37,139 nt of DNA. Source: Alicyclobacillus sp. GTDB taxonomy: Bacteria > Bacillota > Bacilli > Alicyclobacillales > Alicyclobacillaceae. The DNA is taken from assembly GCF_023511815.1 (NCBI RefSeq), contig NZ_JAIMAV010000021.1, forward strand, positions 1 to 37,139, in the 5' to 3' direction. A program made the translations under genes and the position numbers. The notes below the pieces were generated by a model that saw only the letters and a program-made list of their open reading frames with translations, was not told the DNA's origin and searched no databases. Positions 16,321-26,788 of the stretch are shown in pieces (the stretch's first letter is position 1; each line of letters begins with the position of its first letter).

Positions 16321-17061
16321 TTGCGAGGACTGCTGTTCGGCAGAAGGTCCGAGGACAAAAGCCAGCTCGACTCGTTGCTGGCTCTCGCCCAGGCGGGAGA
16401 CGCGGACGCGCGCAACGCCATCATCGAGCAGTACACCCCGTTCATTCTGAAGGTCGCCTCGCAGGCGGCCCATCGGTATATCGATCGCGAGCGGGACGAT
16501 GAGTACAGCGTGGCGCTGATGGCCATGAACGAGGCCATCGACCGGTTCGATCCGGCGCGCCGCGTGAACTTCCTCGGGTTCGCGGAGACCATCATCCGCC
16601 GCCGTCTCATCGACTATTTCCGCGCTCAGAAGGCGCAGGCCAAGGCGGTTCCCTGGACCGAGTTCGATGTGACCGATGAAGAGGACAACGTGGTCAACTT
16701 CGTCGAGGTCAGGACCTCCGTCGAGGCACATGATGAGGCGCAGACGCGCGCCGAGCGCCAGACGGAGATCGCGGAGTACGCGCGGACGCTCGCCGAGTAC
16801 GGCCTGTCCTTCGCGGAGCTGGTGGAGGTCTCTCCGAAGCACGCGGACGCGCGGGCGAACGCCATCTCGGTGGCCAAGGCGGTGGTGGCGGACGAGCAGT
16901 TGCGCAACTATGTGCTGGAGCGAAAGGCGCTGCCGTTGAAGCTGTTGGAGGAACGCGTTCACGTGTCGCGCAAGACGATGGAGCGCCAGCGCAAGTACAT
17001 CCTGGCGGTCGTGGTGTTGCTGGCCGGCGACTTTCACCACCTGCGTTCATACATCTCGTGA
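16321..17061 (+). CDS. sigI: RNA polymerase sigma factor SigI
   Basis: A 246-residue SigI-type sigma factor, known in Bacillus for heat and cell-wall stress. Region 2 (about residues 15-105) has QYTPFILKVASQAAHRYID, then DDEYSVALMAMNEAIDRFD and FLGFAETIIRRRLIDYFR. The SigI C-terminal domain has FAELVEVSPKHADAR and a LLEERVHVSRKTMERQRKYI helix-turn-helix. I favour TTG 16321, 6 bases after GAGGTG; GTG 16312 overlaps that site but is possible. The anti-sigma gene rsgI starts 18 bp downstream. B. subtilis keeps sigI elsewhere; here it sits between ruvB and queA. Its activity should be held down by RsgI. Confidence 0.95.
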   Translation: MRGLLFGRRSEDKSQLDSLLALAQAGDADARNAIIEQYTPFILKVASQAAHRYIDRERDDEYSVALMAMNEAIDRFDPARRVNFLGFAETIIRRRLIDYFRAQKAQAKAVPWTEFDVTDEEDNVVNFVEVRTSVEAHDEAQTRAERQTEIAEYARTLAEYGLSFAELVEVSPKHADARANAISVAKAVVADEQLRNYVLERKALPLKLLEERVHVSRKTMERQRKYILAVVVLLAGDFHHLRSYIS

Positions 17062-17078
17062 GGGGAGGAGGGCGGAAC

Positions 17079-18527
17079 GTGCGAAGGAACGGCATCGTCC
17101 TGGAACTGCATCCGGAGTACGCCATCGTGCTCAGCCGGGATGGCGAGTTTTGCCGCATTCCGGGTACCGCCGCGATGGATGTGGGCGTGGAGGTGGTGTG
17201 GGACGCCGCGGCCGCGCCGGACGCGGGGCGGGACGCCGTGCGACGCCGAGTTCGCCGATCCCGCGCCCCGTGGCGCCGGCTGGGCTTCGCCGGAATGGCC
17301 GCGAGCCTGGTGGCCGCCGCCGGGATCTGGTTCGGCACGGGCATCACACGGCCGTCGGACGCCTACGCGTCGGTGGCGGTGGATGTCAATCCCAGCGTGA
17401 CGCTGCAGGTGGACCGCAATCTTCGGGTTCTCAACGCCTGGGGCAATGACGCGGATGGCGCCCTGCTCGTCAAGGGTCTGCAGTTGACGGGCCATCCCCT
17501 GCGCGTCGCGGTGCAGGAGGTGGTTGAGGCGGCGGGGGCTCGGCACGCGCTGGACGGCGAGGACGCCATTTTGGTCTCGGCCGCGCCCGCCACGGGCACG
17601 GCGGACGTGACGCGGGTCGAGGAGGCGGCGGCGGCCGCCCTGGCGCAGTGGACCAAAGCCACCGCGGCCGCCCCGCATCTGTACACCATCACCCTCTCGC
17701 CCGCCATCTGGCAGGCGGCCTCCACCGCCAAGATCTCTCCCGGCCGGTTGGCCGCCTATCTGGTTGCGGAGAAGGAAGGCGTGCACGTCGCGAGTGTGAA
17801 CGATCTGTCCGGCCCATCGCTGGTGCAGGTGCTGTCGAATCCGGTGGCGACCTCGGTACTGCAGATGTTGAGCGCCGCCGATGTCCGGGAGCTGGAGTCG
17901 TTCATCGACAGCCTGCACCTGGATCAGGGCGGTGCGGCGGTCGGCCCGAAGGATGGTGCGCCGAGTGGCTCAGGGCACGCGAATGCATCCGCCCCGTCGA
18001 CGGGCGTCGGGTCGCAGCCGGGCGCCGGCGCGCCGCAATCGCATCGAAACGGAACCGGAAACGGGCAGGGCAACGGACACAGCACCGCGGCGCACGGTTC
18101 CGGGAGACCGTCGGGCGCAGGGAGCAACGATGGTTCTTCCACGGACAACGGGCGCGGAAAGGGACAGGGGACGGGCGGCGCGTCCCGCGGGGATTCGAAC
18201 CCCCCGCATGACGACGGGCCCGGCGGCGGCGGGATGCGCATCAGCGGATCGGTCCACTCGGATGGCACCGTCGAGGTGCAGATCGGCGACCGGGTGATCT
18301 CCGTCCCGGTCGCCTCCGGCGTGTTGGGGGCCCTGGGGCAAGGGCGCTCTGGGAACCCGCCCTCCGGCAACGGCCAAGGGGCGGGGGTGATCATCACCGT
18401 ACCGGGGGCGGCCACCCCCGGTTCTGGGTCGGACAAGCCCGAAGGCCAGGGTAACGGACGTGGAAATGCGAATGGAAACGGAAATCACCGAGGAAATGAC
18501 GGTGGTGTTGGCCGCGATCACGGCTGA
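17079..18527 (+). CDS. rsgI: Anti-sigma factor RsgI with long disordered outer region
   Basis: A 482-residue single-pass membrane protein that binds SigI in the cytosol. The N-terminal anti-sigma domain (about 1-60; GIVLELHPEYAIVLSRDG) is followed by a TM segment (about 69-88). The outer RsgI domain has the conserved SVAVDVNPSVTLQVD; its Asn-Pro bond (N104-P105) is the autocleavage site described for RsgI proteins. A helical region to about 280 is followed by a 200-residue Gly/Asn/Ser/His-rich tail with no carbohydrate-binding module. Inside the tail, residues about 384-420 look ordered (MRISGSVHSDGTVEVQIGD). In B. subtilis a disordered RsgI tail is needed to sense wall defects. GTG 17079 has GGAGGG 6 bases upstream. 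A terminator follows the gene. Confidence 0.92.
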   Translation: MRRNGIVLELHPEYAIVLSRDGEFCRIPGTAAMDVGVEVVWDAAAAPDAGRDAVRRRVRRSRAPWRRLGFAGMAASLVAAAGIWFGTGITRPSDAYASVAVDVNPSVTLQVDRNLRVLNAWGNDADGALLVKGLQLTGHPLRVAVQEVVEAAGARHALDGEDAILVSAAPATGTADVTRVEEAAAAALAQWTKATAAAPHLYTITLSPAIWQAASTAKISPGRLAAYLVAEKEGVHVASVNDLSGPSLVQVLSNPVATSVLQMLSAADVRELESFIDSLHLDQGGAAVGPKDGAPSGSGHANASAPSTGVGSQPGAGAPQSHRNGTGNGQGNGHSTAAHGSGRPSGAGSNDGSSTDNGRGKGQGTGGASRGDSNPPHDDGPGGGGMRISGSVHSDGTVEVQIGDRVISVPVASGVLGALGQGRSGNPPSGNGQGAGVIITVPGAATPGSGSDKPEGQGNGRGNANGNGNHRGNDGGVGRDHG

Positions 18528-18576
18528 TGGTTCGGTGACTTCGAGGGGCTTGCAGGATGTTGCAGGGTGTTGCGGG

Positions 18577-18599
18577 GCCGCCCGGTGGGCGGCTTTTTT
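18577..18599 (+). terminator. Intrinsic terminator after sigI-rsgI
   Basis: GCCGCCC (18577-18583) and GGGCGGC (18587-18593) form a perfect 7-bp stem with a three-base loop, followed by TTTTTT (18594-18599). The T-run overlaps the -35 of the queA promoter. Confidence 0.88.
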
Positions 18600-18626
18600 G
18601 CGCCCGCACCAGCCTCGGATTATAAT
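18598..18626 (+). promoter_or_regulatory. Promoter of queA-tgt-yajC
   Basis: TTGCGC (18598-18603), a 17-bp spacer and a perfect TATAAT (18621-18626), about 37 bp before the queA start. The -35 uses the last two T of the preceding terminator. Confidence 0.75.
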
Positions 18627-18662
18627 GGTTGGCATGCGCAGGAGATGGAAGGTGGGGAACAG

Positions 18663-21185
<2,523 letters not shown>

Positions 21186-21303
21186 TCGACACCCGGCTCG
21201 GAAATGGACGGCCCCTCCAACTTCGGAGGGATGCTGCATCGTTTGCGCCGCCCCCCGTTGGACGACGGACGCCTTTCGCAAAGACCCGTCGGGGTGGAAC
21301 CGG

Positions 21304-21329
21304 GCCCCGTCCGCCGCGGCGGACGGGGC
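21304..21329. repeat. Perfect 26-bp palindrome between yajC and the yrzE-like gene
   Basis: Both halves are exact complements: left half GCCCCGTCCGCCG (21304-21316), right half CGGCGGACGGGGC (21317-21329). No T-run follows in either direction, so it is not a classic terminator. It could be a cruciform, a protein site, or a weak terminator between convergent genes. Confidence 0.8.
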
Positions 21330-21370
21330 GGTGTTACAGGCGGCGCTGCGATGTGGCCGGATTGCGGGAT

Positions 21371-21388
21371 GGCGCCCGAGCGGGCGCC
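21371..21388. terminator. Short GC-rich hairpin at the end of the yrzE-like gene
   Basis: GGCGCCCG (21371-21378) pairs perfectly with CGGGCGCC (21381-21388), with a two-base loop. It lies just beyond the stop of the minus-strand gene ending at 21399. The T-run is poor on both strands, so termination is uncertain. The rest of 21186-21398 holds only the 26-bp palindrome and a CCCTCC/GGAGGG hairpin near 21212-21229. Confidence 0.4.
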
Positions 21389-21398
21389 TTCCGGTGCA

Positions 21399-21794
21399 TC
21401 ATCGCACCGTGTTCACGCCGATGATGCCGCCGAACGCGCCGATGAGGATCATCACCAGGACGCGGAAGAGGCCCCCCGGATCCATGGAGAACGTATTGTA
21501 CACGACGACGCCGATGAGGATCATGAGGAACGCGTAGCACAGTCCGACAAGGCCGCCGTAATACCAGCCGCGCTCCGCGGCGGCGCGGCTGCCGGCCAGC
21601 GCGCCGGCCAGAATGGACAGGCAGTGCAGAACGTAGGCAATCAGGACGGTTCGGTCGGGGGAGACGGTCCCAAAGTGGGCCCACAGGGAGACCAGGAGCG
21701 TGCCCAGGGCGGCGACGAACAGCGCCCAGGTCAAGCCGTAGAGGACCGGGAAGCGGCGCAACGTCTGAAGGGTACCGCGTAGGGAAAGATCCAA
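21399..21794 (-). CDS. yrzE: YrzE-like membrane protein (TIGR04086 family)
   Basis: A 131-residue integral membrane protein with about four TM segments (VLYGLTWALFVAALGTLLVS; IAYVLHCLSILAGALAG; GLVGLCYAFLMILIGVVV; LFRVLVMILIGAFGGIIGVN). The size, the SRAAAERGWYYGGLVGLCY loop and the location after yajC match the TIGR04086 family, called YrzE in B. subtilis, whose function is unknown. The TTG at 21794 has GGAGG 8 bases upstream; the GTG at 21803 overlaps that site. It is transcribed against yajC and away from the GGDEF gene. Confidence 0.85.
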   Translation of the reverse strand: MDLSLRGTLQTLRRFPVLYGLTWALFVAALGTLLVSLWAHFGTVSPDRTVLIAYVLHCLSILAGALAGSRAAAERGWYYGGLVGLCYAFLMILIGVVVYNTFSMDPGGLFRVLVMILIGAFGGIIGVNTVR

Positions 21795-21812
21795 GATTTT
21801 CACCTCCGGAAA

Positions 21813-21840
21813 TTGAAATGGTTTATACTATACGTATTCT
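21813..21840 (+). promoter_or_regulatory. Possible promoter for the GGDEF gene, in an AT-rich divergent region
   Basis: TTGAAA (21813-21818), a 16-bp spacer and TATTCT (21835-21840). The region GGTTTATACTATACGTATTCT also offers -10-like hexamers on the minus strand (TATAGT) for the yrzE-like gene, but no matching -35 is clear. Confidence 0.4.
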
Positions 21841-21962
21841 CGCAGTGGACGCGCTATGATGGCCCGCATGGCGCGGGCGACGAGAGAGAACGAAATGCGC
21901 GAGTCAGGGGTTTGGTCAACCTGCTGCGTGATTTCGCCCTCCCTGGTGTCGGGAGGAAGAGG

Positions 21963-24128
21963 GTGACCAACTTGGAATGGAACCGCGTGTACAAAGCCAT
22001 TGTGTACGAACTGGTGGTGGCCGTGGCCGGTTTTGCCATCGCCGTGGCCTCCTTGCCGAGCATCGATCGGCACCGCGTGCCCTTGGCGGTGTTGTTGGTG
22101 CTCGTCGCGTCCTTTTTGGAAGCCATCCCCGTCCCGCTCGGTAAAGCGTTCGGCAGCCTGATGCTCGTGGTCCCCCTCGGTGTCCTGGTGCTGTACGGAG
22201 GGCCCGCCGCCGTCAACCTGATCCTGTGCGCGGAACTGATTGGGCAACTGTTGTCCAGGCGGCGCACGATGTGGTCGACCTGGGCGTTCAACGGCGGACA
22301 GTACGCCATCAGCGCCTGGGTGATGTGGCGCGTGTACGCCTGGGTGACGGGCGGCCAGAACCTGATGATGACGGATGTGCGGGTGTTGGTCGGCGCGGTG
22401 GCCGGGGTCGTGGCGTTCCTCCTCGTCAACCACCTGTTCGTCAACATCCTCCAGGCGTTGCGCGGGAAGTTCTCCGTCAGCGAGATGCTGGAGCTTCTGT
22501 GGCATGACGGGTTCAACGTGATGCTGTGCCTACCGCTGGCGTTCATCATGGTCGTGGTCAGCCTGCCGTTCCCCTACCTGGGGGCGCTGATCACCCTCCC
22601 CATCGCCCTGGTCGGCCAGACGCTCCGGGTCTACCGGCAGGTGGCGGAGCTGCAACACGTGCACCGGGTGACGGCGCGGTTGGCCAGCGAATTTGACATC
22701 GACCGCATCTGTCAGGAGGCGGCGGAGACGGCGTGCGCCATCACGTACGCCGACGCGGCGGTCGTGTGGATCATGAATCCGGACGGAGACACGCTCATCC
22801 CCAACGCCATTCACCCGCTGTCGGAGGCGGAGCGGTTCACCATGTCGGGTCTGCGGCGCGAGGGCGGCGGGGTCATCTGGCATGTCACCCAGCAGGGATC
22901 GGGCTGGGTGTACATTCCCAACACGCTCAAGGATCCGCGGGTACGGTTCCGGCCGGAGGGGACCCTGTACCGCAGCATGGCCATCTTTCCCATGAACGCG
23001 CATGGGCAGGTGCAGGGGGCCATCGTCTGCTACGGAGAGCGACCCTACCAGTTCGGCCGGGATCGCGCGCAGCACGTGGAGACCCTGGCGGCGCAGGTCG
23101 GGGTCCTGCTGGAGAACGCCAAGCTCTATCAGTCTCTGCAGGAGCAGTCGTGGCGCGATGCGGCGACGGGCCTGTACAACTACCGGTATTTTTACCAGGC
23201 GCTCGAGCAGCACGTGCGCGAGGCCCGGGCGGCCGGGCGAGCGCTGTCGGTGGCCATTGTCGACGTGGATCACTTCAAAAAGTTCAACGACACCTACGGT
23301 CACCTGGCGGGCGACCAGGTGTTGCGCTCCCTGGCCGGAGTGTTGCGGACCCTGGCCGGACCGGACGCCGTGGTCGCCCGCTACGGGGGAGAGGAGTTCG
23401 GCATCATCTTTCCCGTCGGCACCGAGGAGGCCCTGGCGCGACTGGAGACGATCCGCCACGCGGCGAGCCGCCACGTCGTGGAGTACGATGGGTATCATCT
23501 GCAGGGGATCACCGTCAGCTGTGGAGTGGCGACCTTTCCCAACCACGCGGAGAACGACCGCGACCTCTTGGCGAAGGCCGACTCCACCCTCTACTGGGGG
23601 GCCAAGCAACGGGGCCGCAACCGCGTCGCGGTATACGGCCCCGAGTACGAGGCGCAGCTGTTCGTGGACGAGCTGACGGGCCTGTACACCTATCACTTCG
23701 TCACCATCCGCGTGCGCGAGGATTTTCAGCGCGGCTTTCGAACCTGGGGCGCGGTGTGCCTGGATCTCGACAACTTCTCGTTCGTCAACTCCGCCTTCGG
23801 CTTTGAGGTCGGCGACCGGGTGTTGAAGGAGACCGCTCTGCTGATGAAGGAGGCGCTGCGGCGCGACGAAATCGCCTGTCGGTACGGCGGGGATGAGTTT
23901 CTGGTGCTCATTCCCAACACGGGGCCGACGGAGATCGGCCACGTCGCCGAACGGATTGCGCGCATCATCAGCAATCACCGGTTTGAGTGCGGCGGCAGCG
24001 TGATGATCAACCTGCGGGCACGCGTGATCACGGCGTGTTATGACGATGTCGAGGATGTCACGGACCTGTTCGATCGCGTCGGCGCGGTGTTCGCCAACCT
24101 GAACCAGCATGTGACGGAAATGGCGTGA
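21963..24128 (+). CDS. Membrane GAF protein with two tandem GGDEF domains
   Basis: A 721-residue predicted diguanylate cyclase. Five or six TM segments lie within residues 12-215. A GAF-like domain (about 240-390) follows, then GGDEF 1 (about 395-555) with VDVDHFKKFNDTYGHLAGD and signature GGEEF (475-479). GGDEF 2 (about 565-715) has LDLDNFSFVNSAFGFEVGD and GGDEF (642-646). Both keep the metal-binding Asp and the GG(D/E)EF loop, so both may make cyclic di-GMP. Neither has an RxxD inhibitory site at the usual spacing. There is no EAL domain. The GTG at 21963 has GGGAGG 6 bases upstream. The neighbours are unrelated, and a strong terminator follows. The input signal is unknown. Confidence 0.9.
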   Translation: MTNLEWNRVYKAIVYELVVAVAGFAIAVASLPSIDRHRVPLAVLLVLVASFLEAIPVPLGKAFGSLMLVVPLGVLVLYGGPAAVNLILCAELIGQLLSRRRTMWSTWAFNGGQYAISAWVMWRVYAWVTGGQNLMMTDVRVLVGAVAGVVAFLLVNHLFVNILQALRGKFSVSEMLELLWHDGFNVMLCLPLAFIMVVVSLPFPYLGALITLPIALVGQTLRVYRQVAELQHVHRVTARLASEFDIDRICQEAAETACAITYADAAVVWIMNPDGDTLIPNAIHPLSEAERFTMSGLRREGGGVIWHVTQQGSGWVYIPNTLKDPRVRFRPEGTLYRSMAIFPMNAHGQVQGAIVCYGERPYQFGRDRAQHVETLAAQVGVLLENAKLYQSLQEQSWRDAATGLYNYRYFYQALEQHVREARAAGRALSVAIVDVDHFKKFNDTYGHLAGDQVLRSLAGVLRTLAGPDAVVARYGGEEFGIIFPVGTEEALARLETIRHAASRHVVEYDGYHLQGITVSCGVATFPNHAENDRDLLAKADSTLYWGAKQRGRNRVAVYGPEYEAQLFVDELTGLYTYHFVTIRVREDFQRGFRTWGAVCLDLDNFSFVNSAFGFEVGDRVLKETALLMKEALRRDEIACRYGGDEFLVLIPNTGPTEIGHVAERIARIISNHRFECGGSVMINLRARVITACYDDVEDVTDLFDRVGAVFANLNQHVTEMA

Positions 24129-24209
24129 TGCAAGCTGTGCGAGGGCGGCCGGGGGGCGGCGCATCCCCGGGGCCACGGCCCGTGGGGCCGGTGCAACAAC
24201 GGAGTTGCG

Positions 24210-24257
24210 AAACGGTGGAGCCCGCACCCAAGACGGGCTCCACCGTTTCTAGTTTTT
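24210..24257 (+). terminator. Strong intrinsic terminator after the GGDEF gene
   Basis: A perfect 15-bp stem (24210-24224 with 24234-24248, core GGTGGAGCCCG/CGGGCTCCACC) with a nine-base loop is followed by CTAGTTTTT (24249-24257). A smaller hairpin, GCAAC/GTTGC, lies just upstream (24193-24208). Confidence 0.92.
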
Positions 24258-24309
24258 GCAAGGTTCCCCAGCGCTTCGGCCATACTATCCCGACGAGGGA
24301 GGGATGGCC

Positions 24310-25062
24310 GTGCTCGAGATTCCCATCTGGCGGTTCTGTCTGCGAATTCTCATCCTGTACATCGCGGTGATGCTCGCGCTGCGATTGATGGGAAAGCGGG
24401 AGATTGGACAGCTGTCCGTGTTCGATTTTGTGGTCTCCATCATGATTGCGGAGCTGACCGCCGTCCCGATGGAGGACGCCCGCCGGCCGCTGTGGATCCC
24501 CCTGTTGGCCATGGGCATCCTGGTCGCGCTGCAGCTTCTGGTCGCCATCGGACAGCTGAAGAGCCACCGCTTCCGCCACTGGGTGGAAGGGGAACCGACG
24601 GTTCTGGTGGAGCACGGTCAGATCCGGGATCGGGAGATGAGAAAGACGCGCTACACCATGTCCGACCTTTTGATGCAGCTGCGCGAACAGGGCATCGCCG
24701 ATGTAAGGGACGTGGAGTTCGCCATCCTCGAGACGTCGGGGAAGCTGAGCGTTCTGCCCAAGTCCCAGGTGCGACCGGTCCGCCCGGCGGATCTCGGGGT
24801 TCGGACCGAACGCGAGATGATCCCGATGCCGCTGGTGTCCGACGGCCAGGTGGTGCAGAAGACCCTGCAACAGCTGGGCCGGGACGAACAGTGGTTGCGC
24901 GACGAGCTGCGCCGCCGCGGGTACGCCCGGTTGGAGGACGTGTTCTACGCATCCATCGACGGCAACGGAAGTCTGTTCATCGATGCGGTGGACGGAACCA
25001 GCTCGGTCTGCCGAGGGGGCGCCTCAGACCCCGAACGGCATCCACCGCACGAGCGCCGCTAG
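24310..25062 (+). CDS. DUF421 membrane protein (YrbG/YetF type)
   Basis: A 250-residue protein. Three TM segments lie in the first 85 residues (RILILYIAVMLALRLMGKRE; FVVSIMIAELTAVP; LWIPLLAMGILVALQLLVAI), with the GKREIGQLSVFDFVV signature. Two small cytosolic domains follow, the first with VEGEPTVLVEHGQI. Family members occur in spore-formers and some are forespore-expressed; the function is unknown. GAGGGAGGG abuts ATG 24304 and is 6-7 bases from GTG 24310, so the GTG is preferred. CATACTA at 24281-24287 resembles a sigma-F/sigma-G -10, but the -35 is unconvincing. The last 39 bp overlap the end of convergent spoVB. The location is that of yrbG in B. subtilis. Confidence 0.92.
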   Translation: MLEIPIWRFCLRILILYIAVMLALRLMGKREIGQLSVFDFVVSIMIAELTAVPMEDARRPLWIPLLAMGILVALQLLVAIGQLKSHRFRHWVEGEPTVLVEHGQIRDREMRKTRYTMSDLLMQLREQGIADVRDVEFAILETSGKLSVLPKSQVRPVRPADLGVRTEREMIPMPLVSDGQVVQKTLQQLGRDEQWLRDELRRRGYARLEDVFYASIDGNGSLFIDAVDGTSSVCRGGASDPERHPPHERR

Positions 25063-26607
25063 CGCGCCGCCGACCTTCGGGATGCGGCGCATGGCGTTGG
25101 ACGTGATGACGCGAAACGCGCAACACAGAGCGAAATACACCAGTCCGCCGCCCGCCATCGCGGCCAACATGCGGCCGACGCCGAGCGGGTGCCGGTCGGG
25201 CGTGAGGAGGTCGCAGACGACGAGCATCACCAGGGATGCGATGGCGATTTTGGCCGTGTCCGCGACGTCGACCGGCAACCCGATGTACCGATACAGGGCG
25301 GCGCAGTACAGCACGAGCGTCACCACGTTGGCGGCCGTCGTCGCCCACGCCACCCCGAGCACCCCGAGGTGGGGCTGCGACGCCAGTTCCCAGATGAGTC
25401 CGAGCCGCATCACCCCGCCGAGGATGGAGATGGCCATGGCGATGGTGGCGTGATTGAGCCCCTGCAGGATGGCGGTCAGCGGCCCCTGCAGATAGATGAG
25501 AAAGCCGATGGGCGCCATCACCTGCAGGATGGGCGCGACCCCGTCGTCGTGGTAGATGGCCCAGCACAAAGGATGCGCGAACAGCGTGAAGAGGACGGAC
25601 ACCGGCATCCCGATGAGCGCCGTCGCGCGCCAACTCTGCGCGAATCGGATGCGGACCCGGCGCACGGCGTCCTCCGCCATCGCCTCGGACACCGAGGGGA
25701 CCAGGTTGGCGGCCAAGGACGCGGTGAACACCGTTGGGAACACCAAAAGCGGGACGGCCATGCTGCCGTACTGTCCGTACATCCCGGTCGCTTCCGATCC
25801 GGTGGCCCCCGCTCTCATCAGGGCGCGGGTGACGAGAATGGGCTCGACGGCCCACAGAAACGACCAGATGAGGCGGCTCACGGTCACCGGTACCGCCAGT
25901 TCGGCCATGGCGCGGATTGTCTGGCGCACCGTCTCGAGGCTGCGCGCCGGAGCTTCCGGCAACAGGTCGTCCAGCCGTCCCCGGCGCCGCTGCTGCAGGA
26001 TGAGATAGCCAAGGCCCACCACCTCCCCGCACACCGTCCCCGCCATCGCGGCCGCGGCCGCGGCGGCAATCCCGTACCGGATGAAGTACCCCGCCAACGC
26101 GTACACCACGCCGATGCGGGCGATGGTCTCGAGGACCGAGGCCCAGGCGGTCGGAGACATGTCCTGAAGTCCCTGGAAATAGCCTCTGTAGATGCTCGAG
26201 ATGGCGATGACCAGCACGATGGGGATCATCACCTGATAGGTCAGATAGGCGCGCGGGTCGGTGAACCAGTGGTGCAGGATGAACCCCCTGAGCCCCCACA
26301 TCAGGAGGACGACGAGGATGGCCATGGTGACGATGACGCCGGTGCTGATGCGCATGATGCGGGTGATGCGCGCGCGATCCCGCTGGACGTACGCCTCGGC
26401 GACGAGTTTCGAGATGGCGATGGGCAGCCCGGCGGTGATGAAGGTCAGGGCCAGGCTGGTCAGCGGCCACACCATTTGGAACAGGCCCATGCCCTCGGCG
26501 CCAATCAGACGAGACAGATAGATGCGGTAGACGAAGCCGAGGATGCGGGTGATCACGCCGGAGAGCATCAGGACCAGGGTGCCGTGCAGAAACGAACGTT
26601 GGATCAT
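25024..26607 (-). CDS. spoVB: Stage V sporulation protein B-like flippase (MATE/MOP superfamily)
   Basis: A 527-residue membrane protein with about 14 TM segments. Its motifs closely follow SpoVB: FLHGTLVLMLSGVITRILGF at the start, GLPIAISKLVAEA, AISSIYRGYFQGLQDMSPTA, PSVSEAM, and VMAPIGFLIYLQGPLTAILQ. SpoVB is needed for spore cortex formation and probably flips a lipid-linked peptidoglycan precursor in the mother cell. The ATG at 26607 aligns with the SpoVB start and has GAGGCG about 8 bases upstream; an ATG at 26670 would add 21 residues but lacks a binding site. It is transcribed away from comN and its end overlaps the DUF421 gene by 39 bp. Confidence 0.93.
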   Translation of the reverse strand: MIQRSFLHGTLVLMLSGVITRILGFVYRIYLSRLIGAEGMGLFQMVWPLTSLALTFITAGLPIAISKLVAEAYVQRDRARITRIMRISTGVIVTMAILVVLLMWGLRGFILHHWFTDPRAYLTYQVMIPIVLVIAISSIYRGYFQGLQDMSPTAWASVLETIARIGVVYALAGYFIRYGIAAAAAAAMAGTVCGEVVGLGYLILQQRRRGRLDDLLPEAPARSLETVRQTIRAMAELAVPVTVSRLIWSFLWAVEPILVTRALMRAGATGSEATGMYGQYGSMAVPLLVFPTVFTASLAANLVPSVSEAMAEDAVRRVRIRFAQSWRATALIGMPVSVLFTLFAHPLCWAIYHDDGVAPILQVMAPIGFLIYLQGPLTAILQGLNHATIAMAISILGGVMRLGLIWELASQPHLGVLGVAWATTAANVVTLVLYCAALYRYIGLPVDVADTAKIAIASLVMLVVCDLLTPDRHPLGVGRMLAAMAGGGLVYFALCCAFRVITSNAMRRIPKVGGALAALVRWMPFGV

Positions 26608-26788
26608 CCGAAACGCCTCGCTCGCCGCGGTCCGCGGCCAAAGGTCTGTCCGTATCATGCCTATGCGCACGCCGATGCGGATAGTCCAAGGCAGGATTCG
26701 CGGCCCATGGCGGCGAAGAGGACCGGGTGGAGGACGTTGCGGCCTGCGGCCGGCGGAACGGACGGCCGGGGGGAAGGGGTGGTGGAGC

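Noticed and set aside
21186-21398. Small gene in the yajC-yrzE gap
   Set aside because: No frame with a ribosome binding site or recognisable protein; the sequence is dominated by palindromes.
22530-24227. 565-codon open frame antisense to the GGDEF gene
   Set aside because: It covers the complement of two conserved GGDEF domains and the following terminator, with no domain of its own.
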